Source of the DNA: Peribacillus simplex
GTDB taxonomy: Bacteria; Bacillota; Bacilli; Bacillales; DSM-1321
Assembly: GCF_900156045.1 (NCBI RefSeq)
Contig: NZ_FTMX01000002.1
Span: forward strand, 925,433-989,432
DNA length: 64,000 nt
Direction: 5' to 3'
Part shown: positions 26,651-35,953 of the stretch, piece by piece
How the letters are laid out: each line of letters opens with the position of its first letter
How positions within the stretch are numbered: the stretch's first letter is position 1
Notes under the pieces: model-generated
The model's input: only the letters and a program-made list of their open reading frames with translations
What the model was told of the DNA's origin: nothing
The model's database searches: none
Position numbers and translations under genes: made by a program

Positions 26651-28441
26651 TTAAAAGTTAAGCCTTTTTCTTAAATCCCAATACTTGAATGTCATTTTAC
26701 CCATTTTCGACTTCGAAAGTGAATCATATTTACGTCCAAGTGCTAGGTTTTGTTTCTCCAGCTTAGTAATTTGTTTAAGTTGAACTGTGTTCAGTTTTTT
26801 TAATTGCTTTACTTCTTTAACCAATTTTTTATTTTTCACTTTAATTTCATTGTTTTTATTATCGACAATTGCCTGTTCTTTCATTGAAACTTCCACATCT
26901 TTTGGTTTTAATTTAGGGTTGCCATAGGTTTCAAATCCTATGGTTTTTAAATATGACATGTTATTTTGAAAATTTTGTTCAAAGTTTCCATTACTTTTAT
27001 GGATGTGGAGAAATGTATAACATCCAGATTTTTCTGCTGAAGTGATTTGACCATACCCAGACAGTTTAAACAGTTTTTCAATTCGTTTTATTTCTTCAGG
27101 TATGTTTTTGACAATATAGGTGAAAACTTCGTCAACATTAAACTCTACAGGCATTTTTTTCACTTTTTTTGATGGTGCATGCTTATTCAGTTCATCAAAA
27201 TCATCTTCATCAATATAAAACATATCCGCACTTTCATTTACATAATCTGTAATACGTTTGCTCCATAATAGACCTTGCAGTTTTTTTATTGCTTCCGAAA
27301 ATAAAAACTGCCTGCTAACTTGATACATTCGTTTTGCAGCAAACTCATATATATCCTTATTACATAGCGCTAACTTGACAGCGTCACGGAAATCCTTCTC
27401 TGTAACAGCATATAACGGGTAATCTTCGCCAAAAAGCTTTATATGCATTTCGGTTGGATTCATTATTACAGCCTTCCTTAAGATCCCATACTCCAATAGC
27501 TTTGTAGACAGTTCCAGACTGCTGTCCATTTCCTCACTTCTCCAGGTTATCCCAATATCACTGTTCACGATTAATTGTTGGGCATTCTCCCTTGTCAATG
27601 CTCCGTACCATGTAAGCCCATCTGTATTTTTAAGGAGGTATGCCGCTTCTTCCTTAAACTGAGAATCATCTTTAACCCATTTGAATTTATCCCCCGCTAC
27701 ATCAAGTGATAGATTCGGAATCTCGCGCTTTAATTCTTTAAAGGCAGTAATGATGGGAATGGTCTTCCAATCAGGGTCGAATTTCCCTGTATATACAAGT
27801 TTGTTTTTTAACCGGGTCTGCCCTTCTGCTGATTCAACGTTCGGTATCATCGGGGTAAGCAGGGAAACTTTGTTTTTTTCTTTATTCAAATTAAGAATCT
27901 CAATGACAAATTCGCACATCTCTTCTGTTTGACATAAGAAATACGCACACTGATCATATATATTTTTAATGCTCTCAAATTTTTCTTCATTAACATCCTG
28001 ACCTATGTGAGTCAAGCCTGTAGCATAAACTAATGTATTCTTTATGATATGCCTATGCTTTGCTATTTTTTCAACAGTCTCAATGCTTCTTACAAATAGC
28101 CAATCATATTCCTTTTGACTCCAATAATGTGAAATGAGCATTTCAGCTATATCAAAATCAATGACACCTTTTTTTACCCACTCATCATCTGTGGCTCTAA
28201 AAAAAGGATCAACAAAAGGATTGAGAATGGTTATATTATCAAATTTCTCAAGAGGCTGAATTAAGATATCACGTTTGACCGGGCTAGCTAAAAGTAAGTC
28301 AACTTCGATGTTGGAATCTAACGCAATGGTCGATGCTAAGGAAGATAAAAATACTGCAGATCCATCCATTGAATTCATGTCAATAAAGCCAAATAGAAGC
28401 ACCTTCATTTTTCTGTTTTCAACTAGTTCATGTGAATTCAA
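26651..28441 (-). CDS. GT4-like glycosyltransferase with C-terminal coiled coil
   Basis: About 596 residues. The N-terminal part (KVLLFGFIDMNSMDGSAVFLSSLA) is a GT-B nucleotide-sugar fold, and KLVYTGKFDPDWKTIPIITAFKELKREIPNLSLDVAG with a later STKLLEYGILRKAVIMNPTEMH resembles the donor domain of GT4 enzymes, though the usual E-x7-E motif is degenerate. Residues from about 510 form a Lys/Glu-rich coiled coil ending GKMTFKYWDLRKRLNF. TTG at 28441 has GGAG eight bases upstream; GTG at 28450 is the alternative. It probably modifies a surface polymer or glycoprotein; acceptor unknown. Confidence 0.7.
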   Translation of the reverse strand: MNSHELVENRKMKVLLFGFIDMNSMDGSAVFLSSLASTIALDSNIEVDLLLASPVKRDILIQPLEKFDNITILNPFVDPFFRATDDEWVKKGVIDFDIAEMLISHYWSQKEYDWLFVRSIETVEKIAKHRHIIKNTLVYATGLTHIGQDVNEEKFESIKNIYDQCAYFLCQTEEMCEFVIEILNLNKEKNKVSLLTPMIPNVESAEGQTRLKNKLVYTGKFDPDWKTIPIITAFKELKREIPNLSLDVAGDKFKWVKDDSQFKEEAAYLLKNTDGLTWYGALTRENAQQLIVNSDIGITWRSEEMDSSLELSTKLLEYGILRKAVIMNPTEMHIKLFGEDYPLYAVTEKDFRDAVKLALCNKDIYEFAAKRMYQVSRQFLFSEAIKKLQGLLWSKRITDYVNESADMFYIDEDDFDELNKHAPSKKVKKMPVEFNVDEVFTYIVKNIPEEIKRIEKLFKLSGYGQITSAEKSGCYTFLHIHKSNGNFEQNFQNNMSYLKTIGFETYGNPKLKPKDVEVSMKEQAIVDNKNNEIKVKNKKLVKEVKQLKKLNTVQLKQITKLEKQNLALGRKYDSLSKSKMGKMTFKYWDLRKRLNF

Positions 28442-28478
28442 AGTTTTCACTCCAATGACTGAAATCTGATATGAATGT

Positions 28479-28802
28479 TTATTTTTTTATTTGTTCTTTA
28501 ATAGATGATTTAAGCGCAAGATATTTTAACGTGAATTTCCCTGCATATGTAACATTGAATTTGTGTTCTAATAACTTAAGTCTTCGTATTTCTTTGTTAA
28601 GCTGAATATTTTCTTTTTGGGCCATCTTATTTTTTTCTAATTCTTCCCGCAGCCTACTATTTTCTTTTGTAATATTCTCAATTATTTTTTGTTTTTCCGT
28701 GCCACTTCCCTCTATGAGCTCCAATGTCATGGACATCATGTCTTTCATTTGTAATTCAAGTTCCTCATACATAGTTTTCCAATATTCATTTCGTTCGTCC
28801 AT
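28479..28802 (-). CDS. Small coiled-coil protein of the glycosyltransferase cluster
   Basis: 107 residues, almost entirely charged coiled coil (about residues 5-80), ending in GKFTLKYLALKSSIKEQIKK. That tail resembles the C-terminus of the downstream glycosyltransferase (shared pattern GK-x-T-x-KY), which suggests a common docking or targeting tail. It lies 20 bp after one glycosyltransferase and about 37 bp before the other. No known family recognised. Confidence 0.7.
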   Translation of the reverse strand: MDERNEYWKTMYEELELQMKDMMSMTLELIEGSGTEKQKIIENITKENSRLREELEKNKMAQKENIQLNKEIRRLKLLEHKFNVTYAGKFTLKYLALKSSIKEQIKK

Positions 28803-28822
28803 ATTGAAAAAACTCCCCTCAT

Positions 28823-30007
28823 TTAACCTTGGATAATCTCCAATTCTCTTTTAATAACAACATCTACCGCGCATTTTTCTCGAATCGACTGAGAAGCTTG
28901 TTTTGACACTCTTAAAAATACGTCCGAGTTGTAATATAAGCGCTCTATTGCATCTGCAATTTCGGTAGGGGACTCAGGTTTTGTTAGAAGGCCAGAAACG
29001 TCGTGTTTTACGAATTCCGGGATTGCCGTGATATCTGTTGAAACCGGCACTAGCCCACTCGACATTGCCTCACACATAGAAACCCCTTGAGAATCCAAAC
29101 GGGTCGGGCAAAGGAAAATTCCATACTCCTTATGTAATGCAGCGATTTGCTCCTGTGATAGGAAACCTTTATGAATCGTTACATTCTCAAAATCCCGGAT
29201 TGGCTCAACGGTTTGATCGAACAATTTTCCATCACCATAGAATGCAAATTCCAACTTATCGAAGTATGGTCTCTTCGATAGTTCCAGCACTGCTTTCACC
29301 GATAAATCATTGGCGTATTTTCGTGAAGCGTATGGCCTGATTGAAAGGACTTTGGTCCGCTTTTCAACGGGCTTTTCCATAAAGGTAAACAGATTGTCAT
29401 CTATTACATTAGGAATGATTACTGAATTTTTCGATTCCGCTCTTGCGTCACATTCCGCAATATGTTCTTTGAACCATTTGGAAATATGAACAAAGGTTGT
29501 ATCCAATTCATTCGTTTGATAAAACCAATTCATAAAAGAAAGCTGTTCTACATAATAGTCGTCCGACATTTCAAGTATCTTCCTCAAGCTTTCAGGACTT
29601 TCAAGAAAATTAAACCATCTCCTATGCCATGCCTCCGTTTCAAATCCATGTATCCAGGTGATAATCGGTAAATCTGTGTTCGTTTCTTTTATCGCTTGTA
29701 CCATTTTGGGATTAACAAAATGAATGAGTGCTTTTTTATGTACTTTATGATTTAAGAAAATGCGCAGATGCTGTTCAGTTCCTCGATAAACAGGCACATC
29801 TTCATACGTATACTTTTCTGCTTTTTTATAGGCAGGATGCAAAACAAAGACATCAACCTTCAAACCCTCATCCAGATAAGCCTTGACTCTTCGATGGATA
29901 AACCCATTCCGATATAACTGATCTTCATGTGGATAAGCATTCGTAATGATTACATATCTATCTTTTTCACTAAATGTAAGCTCATATAGATTTATAGATT
30001 CCTCCAT
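28823..30007 (-). CDS. Glycosyltransferase family 4 protein
   Basis: 394 residues, GT-B fold. ITNAYPHEDQLYRNGFIHRRVKAYLDEGLKVDVFVLHP is an N-terminal acceptor domain. SIRPYASRKYANDLSVKAVLELSK and the LCPTRLDSQGVSMCEAMSSGLVPVSTDITAIPEF segment (near residues 305-340) form the nucleotide-sugar site, with the E-x7-E-like pattern reduced to SQGVSMCEAM. It likely transfers a hexose to a cell-surface acceptor. First gene of a three-gene cluster. Confidence 0.82.
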   Translation of the reverse strand: MEESINLYELTFSEKDRYVIITNAYPHEDQLYRNGFIHRRVKAYLDEGLKVDVFVLHPAYKKAEKYTYEDVPVYRGTEQHLRIFLNHKVHKKALIHFVNPKMVQAIKETNTDLPIITWIHGFETEAWHRRWFNFLESPESLRKILEMSDDYYVEQLSFMNWFYQTNELDTTFVHISKWFKEHIAECDARAESKNSVIIPNVIDDNLFTFMEKPVEKRTKVLSIRPYASRKYANDLSVKAVLELSKRPYFDKLEFAFYGDGKLFDQTVEPIRDFENVTIHKGFLSQEQIAALHKEYGIFLCPTRLDSQGVSMCEAMSSGLVPVSTDITAIPEFVKHDVSGLLTKPESPTEIADAIERLYYNSDVFLRVSKQASQSIREKCAVDVVIKRELEIIQG

Positions 30008-30497
30008 TTTTGTTCACCCCTACTATTCAGTCATCTTCAATCAGCCTGCTTCTTTTCTGTAAATGAAGGATTTTTAGAAGACCCTTTTCCAATCACATTT
30101 AAAACCGTCAATCGATTATAACAAACATGTATTACTGAATATTGACATCAATATGAGAATTCTGTAAATAAAAGTAAAGTTTTCATGAACTTTTATATGT
30201 TTTTGTTAAGTTTCAGTAATGACATAACCGGGAGGATCAGCAAAATAAAGAAGGGCGATCCATTTACCGGAATCACCCTCTTACATATAAACTATTGTAT
30301 TTTTTATCCGTTAATAGAACTTGAGAGTGTAGAGCATAAACCCAAAGCATAGACTTGATTATTTTTTATCCTTAATGGAATTTATTAGTTCAGCGACCGC
30401 AGTTAACTTTTTCTACCTTCAAGAATTATTCAAGCATGTTTTTGTAAGAATAGAATAGAATCGAAAAAAGACCAATTTGCCGAAGAGAGTGATATAG
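30008..30497. other. Intergenic region, 490 bp
   Basis: No gene recognised. A sigma-A-like promoter reads rightward (TTGACA at 30142-30147, 17-nt spacer, TAAATA at 30165-30170). GGGCGATCC and GGAATCACCC near 30253-30280 form an imperfect stem. The rightward promoter could serve the RMD1 gene through a long leader. Confidence 0.35.
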
Positions 30498-31334
30498 ATG
30501 GGACCGATTACCTTTAAAGCATGTGCAATCACTAATGAAATTGATTTGAACAAAATAGCCATTCATTGCGGCATCCCTAAAAAATTCACCTGGGAAGAGC
30601 CTTTAATCCTTAAAGGCGATATTCTAAGTTCCATCCTTAATAAAAATGTGGATGAATCGCAACAGGTGCTGGTTTTTTCCTTTGGCAGCATTGTCTTCAT
30701 TAACTACTCACACGCGGATGAGATTAAGGAATTTTCATCCTTTATCCATTCTTTCGAGCCGGACATTGATCTCGTTAATGTAGATAGATATACAGACGAT
30801 TACAGCCTTCACTTAAGTGAAACTGAAAACATCAATTTGACAGACGAATATGTAGTTGTGCCTAAATTTGAATTTTTCTACCCTGAATTAATTTCCACTA
30901 TTCTCGCAAAATCGGTGGCACTCGAAAAAACCGAGGAACAACTGGGAAAAATCCACGACAAGCTCGAAGCCATGATAGACCGACTGGAAAAAGGCAAGCT
31001 GAGAATCGGCAATAAGGAACTAGCGAGGACGACGGCAAAAATCGTACGTCACGAGTACAATACCCTAGCGTATATCATGATTCTGGATAAACCTGATATT
31101 ACATGGACAAGCAGTATTGCCGGCGAATTTTATGACAGAATGCTTGATTTTTTTGAATTGAATGATCGGTATAAAATCTTGAAAAGTAAAACCGAAATTT
31201 TATATAACATTATGGATGGGTTTTCTAACATCAGCCATTCGATCAGGGGGCTGTTCGTCGAATGGATCATTGTGATTCTCATTGTCTTTGAGATCGTTCT
31301 CACGATTTTAGAAATTGTAGGATGGATACCATGA
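30498..31334 (+). CDS. RMD1/YagE family (DUF155) protein
   Basis: 278 residues: a soluble domain (about 1-230) and one C-terminal membrane helix (about 254-275). FKACAITNEIDLNKIAI, VLVFSFGSIVFINY and the RRGKLRIGNKELARTTAKIVRHEYNTLAYIMILDKPD-like segment match DUF155 proteins (yeast Rmd1, bacterial YagE). Molecular function is unknown; the yeast relatives are membrane-anchored and linked to sporulation and mitochondrial gene expression. GAGAGTGATATAG precedes the ATG. Confidence 0.8.
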   Translation: MGPITFKACAITNEIDLNKIAIHCGIPKKFTWEEPLILKGDILSSILNKNVDESQQVLVFSFGSIVFINYSHADEIKEFSSFIHSFEPDIDLVNVDRYTDDYSLHLSETENINLTDEYVVVPKFEFFYPELISTILAKSVALEKTEEQLGKIHDKLEAMIDRLEKGKLRIGNKELARTTAKIVRHEYNTLAYIMILDKPDITWTSSIAGEFYDRMLDFFELNDRYKILKSKTEILYNIMDGFSNISHSIRGLFVEWIIVILIVFEIVLTILEIVGWIP

Positions 31335-31415
31335 ATTCTGAACATATCGTATCCAAATTAGAATTATGGTGAAAATTCCTGAATGGTAGGTTGGATGGAA
31401 TGCCTTCCAAAAAAT

Positions 31416-31657
31416 AAGCATCTTTTAGATGCTTGAGTTTGAAGACAAAAGAGGTTTTATCTAAATATCAAAACAAAGTTGATTGTAACGGAAGGTGCGA
31501 GACCCCGCAGGCGCCGAGGAGGCTCCCGGACCGCCCGCGGAAAGCGAGTGCCTGGAGTGGAAATCGACGTTCGAGGTTTTACAAACCCTCATAAAAACTG
31601 TAGACAAACTTGATTTTCATCGAGTTTGTCTTAGTCTTAAGCATCGTTTAGATGCTT
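31416..31657 (+). repeat. GC-rich intergenic repeat, copy 2, with flanking hairpins
   Basis: The GC-rich core at about 31478-31575 carries the same ordered blocks as 13465-13600, in the opposite orientation and with a shorter centre. It is flanked by two near-identical hairpins AAGCATC-N5-GATGCTT (31416-31434 and 31639-31657), and a further GACAAACT/AGTTTGTC stem lies at about 31603-31630. Together these fill the 31335-31768 gap; no gene is present. Confidence 0.65.
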
Positions 31658-31768
31658 ATTTTGCGTTTAACCACTCTTTCATTCATATTTAAGCTGACTG
31701 TATACTGACGATTAATTAAATTCTTTTCCTATCGGGTCAAAGCATTCCGGAAGTGATCTAAGGCTCCC

Positions 31769-32251
31769 TTAATCCAGAGGTAAATGGAAAATAAATTCCT
31801 CCCCTTCTTCCCCGTTAAATCTGTATCCTTTGTCAACGAATCCAGCTTTTTTATATAAGTTTATCGCTGGAACGTTTGAATGATGCACTGTTAGTATAAT
31901 CTCATTTTTATCTGGATGACTTAGTTTGATCATCTTAGGCAACACTTTTAAAGTCTTAAAAGCCAGCCCCTTTTTTTGATGGCGCAAATCCAAGGAGAAT
32001 TATTTAAGAAGAATCGCATTCTCATTACTTGTATATTGATTTCCCGCTTTATCCGAATATAAGGCAAAACAACCAATCAAATCCTCATCTAAATAAATGA
32101 CCATGGGGAGGTTATATTTATCCTTCCTGAAGTCTTCGATAACTTTCAAAGGTAAAGAAGTATAGATTGCTTGTTCTATCGGTAAACAATAGTTGCTTAG
32201 CGCCTCATAGTCATTTTCGATAAAAGGTCTAATAGTTAATCCAGTCACCAT
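31769..32251 (-). pseudogene. GNAT acetyltransferase interrupted by an in-frame stop
   Basis: The N-terminal part (VTGLTIRPFIENDYEALS ... AILLK) and the C-terminal part (FSLDLRHQKKGLAFKTLKVLPK ... HHSNVPAINLYKKAGFVDKGYRF) are in the same frame, separated only by a TAA at 32000-32002. The join falls just before the acetyl-CoA-binding QxxG-type motif (here RHQKKG). A single base change could restore the gene. The ATG at 32251 has a weak GGGGTG site. A TTG restart at 31993 could make only the C-terminal part, which would lack a complete fold. Confidence 0.8.
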
Positions 32252-32424
32252 ACTTGCACCCCATTTTTTGCATTTTGATAAATCCATATTAACAGATACT
32301 AAAGTTTTACAATCCACTACAAACAATAATCTTCAAGAAAGTTTATTCACAAAAAAAGGAATGGCTTTGTTACCATTCCTTCAGACTGTAGACAAACTCA
32401 AAGAAAAGCGAGTTGTTTAAATTT

Positions 32425-32575
32425 TTTCAAAAAAATGTTCCTGTCGCTTTCAGAAATCCTCTCCCTTTCCGCCTACTGTCTGCCAAGCCTACTCAAGGCA
32501 AGCTCCTTTGGTGCCTTGGCTAGCCAGTTATTCGGCAGGAGTGTCGCAAATTTCTTCAAACTAGTTAGAGTTTCA
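32425..32575. repeat. Possible degenerate relative of the GC-rich repeat
   Basis: The block order (GTCGCTTTC ... TTTCCGCC ... GGCAGGAGTGTCGCA) loosely recalls the GC-rich repeats, and it is preceded by ACTGTAGACAAACT (near 32386), also found next to copy 2 (near 31597). Similarity is weak. The region 32327-32646 holds no gene. Confidence 0.3.
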
Positions 32576-32646
32576 TCTAAAAAAACAACCAGGAAGGATA
32601 ACCAAGACTTATTTTCTTCTTCTGTTTTGCAAATCATGATTTTAAA

Positions 32647-33210
32647 TCATTCAGACGCTGATAATTCACTTTCCGTTACCCATTTATGGTTCTTCACTTT
32701 TTCTCCCCCCGTAGTCGGTGTGAAATCGACCATATAAACAGTCGTTTTTTCAGCAGATTCAACTTCAGCGACTGTCCCGTTCATCCCTTCCATATGAGAA
32801 GCATTCACTGTGACTTCCGCTCCTGGTTCATACGTCTTCTCACCTGCATCTTCGATCTCTTCGTGAATGATCCATTTATGATTTTCCACTTTTTCTCCGC
32901 CAGCTGCAGGCGTATACGAAATTGCATAAGCAGTCGTATCAAATGCACCCACTATTGCTGCTTCCGCCCCCTTCATGCCTTCCATATGACCTGATTCGAT
33001 AATCGCTTGACTTCCAACTTCATATGTTGGATTTTCTGCAGCTTTTAATCCTTCAGGAACATCGCCCGAGCTAGAATGGTCCATTTCACTATGTTCCATT
33101 TCTTCTTTACCTTCTTTGTTTTTATCACCGCTATTGGAACATGCGCCAAGGCCTAAAAACAGCGCTGCTAATAATGATAGGATGATAGGCGATTTTTTTC
33201 TTTTTTTCAT
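32647..33210 (-). CDS. YdhK family lipoprotein with two DUF1541 repeats
   Basis: 187 residues. Lipobox LGLGACSNS, a charged linker (EEMEHSEMDHSS), then two DUF1541 units of about 60 residues, each with GHMEGMKG/SHMEGMNG, a YxxxxTPxxGGEKVxNHKW block and an E-rich end. Exported and lipid-anchored; YdhK relatives have been linked to copper or metal stress, suggested here by the His/Met-rich segments, but function is unproven. ATG at 33210 follows AAGGAGG. Confidence 0.85.
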   Translation of the reverse strand: MKKRKKSPIILSLLAALFLGLGACSNSGDKNKEGKEEMEHSEMDHSSSGDVPEGLKAAENPTYEVGSQAIIESGHMEGMKGAEAAIVGAFDTTAYAISYTPAAGGEKVENHKWIIHEEIEDAGEKTYEPGAEVTVNASHMEGMNGTVAEVESAEKTTVYMVDFTPTTGGEKVKNHKWVTESELSASE

Positions 33211-33427
33211 ATTGAATAAAACCTCCTTAATGATTTCATCCATCTTATCAATTAAATATGCAGAAAATATGGAGTGACTCTTGGAAAAAATAATGATGCC
33301 TCATACTTTTTTTATGCAACAGCCCTTCCTGAATTTAACCTGATAGCGTTAATATTAACGGACTGAAAAAAGAAGAACCTTTCCGCAGATGGAAAAATCA
33401 CCTTTCTTTGGCTGAACAGGATTCCAT

Positions 33428-33571
33428 TTAGCCACCACAATCGCTACTTTTCTTGCTATTCGACTTTTCTTGCAGAAACTTTTTGAATTGCTCTTTTGTA
33501 ACATCCGATTTCATTGCCAATGTAACTAAGTCCAGCCATTCCGCAGGAAGGTTTCCTTCAAAATCCTTCAT
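33428..33571 (-). CDS. SinI-like anti-repressor, 47 residues
   Basis: A short gene whose product contains AEWLDLVTLAMKSDVTKEQF and a following KKFL, matching the SinI helix-hook (EW-x2-L ... A-x7-E-x4-L) that binds SinR and blocks biofilm repression. Start ATG follows GGAAGAG eight bases upstream; stop TAA at 33428. The C-terminal tail is Ser/Lys rich and ends in CGG. No sinR gene is adjacent. Partner inferred from family only. Confidence 0.75.
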   Translation of the reverse strand: MKDFEGNLPAEWLDLVTLAMKSDVTKEQFKKFLQEKSNSKKSSDCGG

Positions 33572-33941
33572 ATCATCATCTCTTCCTTTTTATTTTCAGT
33601 TAAAATTTCCAGTCTGTTTTTCCAATAATGTGTAACACTATATTCGGAATATCATTATAAATTATCTCAATCATCCATAGCTGCATTTTAGTGTAAATTT
33701 AATAAGTCTTTACATTTACATATAAGGCCCCCATGTTTGTTTGTAATCCGGGAACCCCCCATTCTTCTAAATTAATAACCTTAATTTTTTAATAATAAAA
33801 GTGAACAGCATGCTTTCGAGCGTGGTTTAACCGAGGTAAAAAGAGATGGTTTATTGAAAGAGGTTATTTGAGGTGATTAATCCTGCAGGATATTGCCTGG
33901 AAATCAAGCAAGAAGGACTTGGTCAAAAGTCCTTCTTATGT
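33572..33941. other. Intergenic region, 370 bp, with a terminator
   Basis: AT-rich, no gene. AAGAAGGACTT (33910-33920) and AAGTCCTTCTT (33927-33937) form a stem just after the gene ending at 33942, its probable terminator. Confidence 0.6.
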
Positions 33942-34559
33942 CTAGTCTCCCAAAGTTGATTGTTCGATTTTTTGCATGATATGTGAAAGGTTCATGGAGG
34001 CATGTTTTTTATAATCCCTGCCTATGGATTTGAATAACCCTTTCGCTATGCCTATTAACATGATTTTGGTATGTCCATCCGAAATAATGGACTTATTAGG
34101 GAAACTTGATTCAGCTTGCGCACCGCCAATCTTATTTGCTGTTTCCTTAATAAAATCAATGATTTTTATTTCCTGGATTTTCCCTTCGATATTGGTTTTA
34201 TAGATAATTTGATTTCTCCAAAGCTTAAGCTCAATCCTCTGTTTTGTATAATCGAAGAGGTCTTCCGTAATATGAACATTACTCATTTGAATGGAGTCTT
34301 TGATGGGATACAATTTCGGGTTAGGATTGATTTTCTTAATTAATGAGTGGTCAATCGTGACCTTTTCCCGCTTTATGCGCGTATTTTTCGTTTCACATAG
34401 AATCAGCCTTAACTGTCCGGCAATTATATTGTTGAACTCTTCTAATCCAAAGAGTTCAACGAGCATTACGCTATATTCCAAAATGGTGATCGCATCATCG
34501 AATTTTCGTTTAGCAGCTGCATTCGATCTAGTAAAAACCAATCGATTCTTCCTCTCCAT
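33942..34559 (-). CDS. Hypothetical protein, 205 residues
   Basis: Not recognised. A soluble, Lys/Ile-rich protein without signal or membrane segment. The N-terminal half is helical (KRKFDDAITILEYSVMLVELFG), the middle is strand-rich with basic residues (RIKREKVTIDHSLIKKINPNPKLYPIKDS), and the end is helical. GAGAAGGAT lies before the ATG. Monocistronic with its own terminator, so a real gene. Confidence 0.7.
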   Translation of the reverse strand: MERKNRLVFTRSNAAAKRKFDDAITILEYSVMLVELFGLEEFNNIIAGQLRLILCETKNTRIKREKVTIDHSLIKKINPNPKLYPIKDSIQMSNVHITEDLFDYTKQRIELKLWRNQIIYKTNIEGKIQEIKIIDFIKETANKIGGAQAESSFPNKSIISDGHTKIMLIGIAKGLFKSIGRDYKKHASMNLSHIMQKIEQSTLGD

Positions 34560-34647
34560 ATCCTTCTCACCCCACTGAATTCGAATCTATTGAAAGTTTT
34601 TAGAAATTCGCTTCCTGTCCGCCAGCATCCTCGCCGACTATTCATAA

Positions 34648-34675
34648 AAAGACTGTCGGGAATGGACAGTCTTTC
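34648..34675 (-). terminator. Terminator of the N-acetyltransferase gene
   Basis: AAAGACTGTC / GACAGTCTTT stem, 7-nt loop, T run on the minus strand. Confidence 0.8.
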
Positions 34676-34711
34676 GGTATGGACCCCTTTGATATTCAGG
34701 CCTTTTTTCCA

Positions 34712-35479
34712 CTATCTATCGAAGTGCTGTTTCATTAGCTCTTTAAATCGTGTTCCATCTATTTCTTCTTTCGTCACTTTCCCATCTTCCCACTGTGTAA
34801 AGGATGTATCAGTTAAAGTGATGTTCCCGCTGTCTGTCAAACGGGTGATTAATGGGTGCTTATTAAATGGCGATTGGGGATTTTCCCTGATGATCGTTTG
34901 GACCTCATTAAGTTCCGCTACATTTCCTACCGGTTTTGAAGAATCGAAAGCATACCCCATTCTCCAATCACGATCTTTATGTTTCAGTTTTAATTCAAGG
35001 ATATGATCTCCATGGTCGGTACTTTCTTTTTTTATCCTGAATTCACCATTTTGGGAAACGACCGTTTCTCCGTTCAACGGAACTGGTTTTAAAGGCAGAT
35101 TCCCGCCAAAACCCGTATCGATCAAATAGGTTCGGCCCTCTTGGTTCAATAGAATGGTGACATGGGTCCTTCCTATGGTCATCCACCCCTGATTATAGAT
35201 GACACCCCGTACCAAGAATACATCAAAGTCATTTTCCTTCAGGAAGAAATAAAGGGCTGCATTCAATTCATAGCATAATCCACCCTCATTCCTCACCAGG
35301 ACTTTGTTCATGATATTTGTTTTATTGATATCATTCAGATGGGATGCCATGATCGATAAGTTTTCAAAAGGAATGGTTTTCGCTGTCTTATCCAGAATTT
35401 CATCTAATTTCTCAAATGTCAGTTTCACATCTTCCTGGAGCCCTATTCTTTTCCTGAATAATGAATTCAGTTCATTCAT
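34712..35479 (-). CDS. Arylamine N-acetyltransferase (NAT)
   Basis: 255 residues. Catalytic triad Cys69 (EGGLCYELN), His106 (GRTHVTILL) and Asp121 (YLIDTGFGG), in the order and spacing of NAT enzymes, which move acetyl from acetyl-CoA to arylamines and hydrazines. PFENLS near residue 38 is also conserved. The ATG at 35479 follows AAAGGGGGAATCTTA; an upstream extension to 35566 is not supported. Confidence 0.9.
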   Translation of the reverse strand: MNELNSLFRKRIGLQEDVKLTFEKLDEILDKTAKTIPFENLSIMASHLNDINKTNIMNKVLVRNEGGLCYELNAALYFFLKENDFDVFLVRGVIYNQGWMTIGRTHVTILLNQEGRTYLIDTGFGGNLPLKPVPLNGETVVSQNGEFRIKKESTDHGDHILELKLKHKDRDWRMGYAFDSSKPVGNVAELNEVQTIIRENPQSPFNKHPLITRLTDSGNITLTDTSFTQWEDGKVTKEEIDGTRFKELMKQHFDR

Positions 35480-35566
35480 TAAGATTCCCCCTTTAGACAG
35501 ATACCGACGAAGAGTATCTTGACTCTGTATATATTCATTATACTTTGTCCATATTTCATTCTTCAA

Positions 35567-35737
35567 TCATTCTGCCATTAGCTCCACCTTTTCCCTTTCC
35601 ACCACTTCCCCAGAAACTTCAACCCCCAATATTGGATTGGCCATATAACCGGATTTCCCTTCTCGTGAAATAATATCCGTTCTATTTATCGTAAAAACTT
35701 TCACCTTAATTAATAATTGCCCTTTTCCGGCATGGGC
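35567..35737 (-). pseudogene. N-terminal fragment of a quinone oxidoreductase-like (MDR) gene
   Basis: An open stretch reads AHAGKGQLLIKVKVFTINRTD ... ISREGKSGYMANPILGVEVSGEVVE, which is the GroES-like N-terminus of PIG3-type NADPH:quinone reductases. It runs into a stop within about ten residues, and the frame is closed by a stop upstream. No start codon or ribosome site fits. A decayed remnant. Confidence 0.6.
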
Positions 35738-35905
35738 TTGGAAAAATCTTTACATAGCAATTGTTCTGCACTTACTGTTTTCATTTGTCCCACTTCTTAC
35801 TATTAAAATAGTGACCATTCTTTAAAATGGAGTCTTGAAGATGGAAACTATGCTACTCCAAAACATTTCCACACGCAAATAATCAGATTTTGTAAACATA
35901 AAAAA

Positions 35906-35933
35906 ACCGATGTCCCTTTAGGGGCCATCGAGC
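35906..35933 (-). terminator. Terminator of the manganese catalase gene
   Basis: CGATGGCCCC-TAAA-GGGACATCG stem followed by seven T on the minus strand, 20 nt after the stop codon. Confidence 0.85.
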
Positions 35934-35953
35934 TTTTTGTTGAAAAGTTTCTA

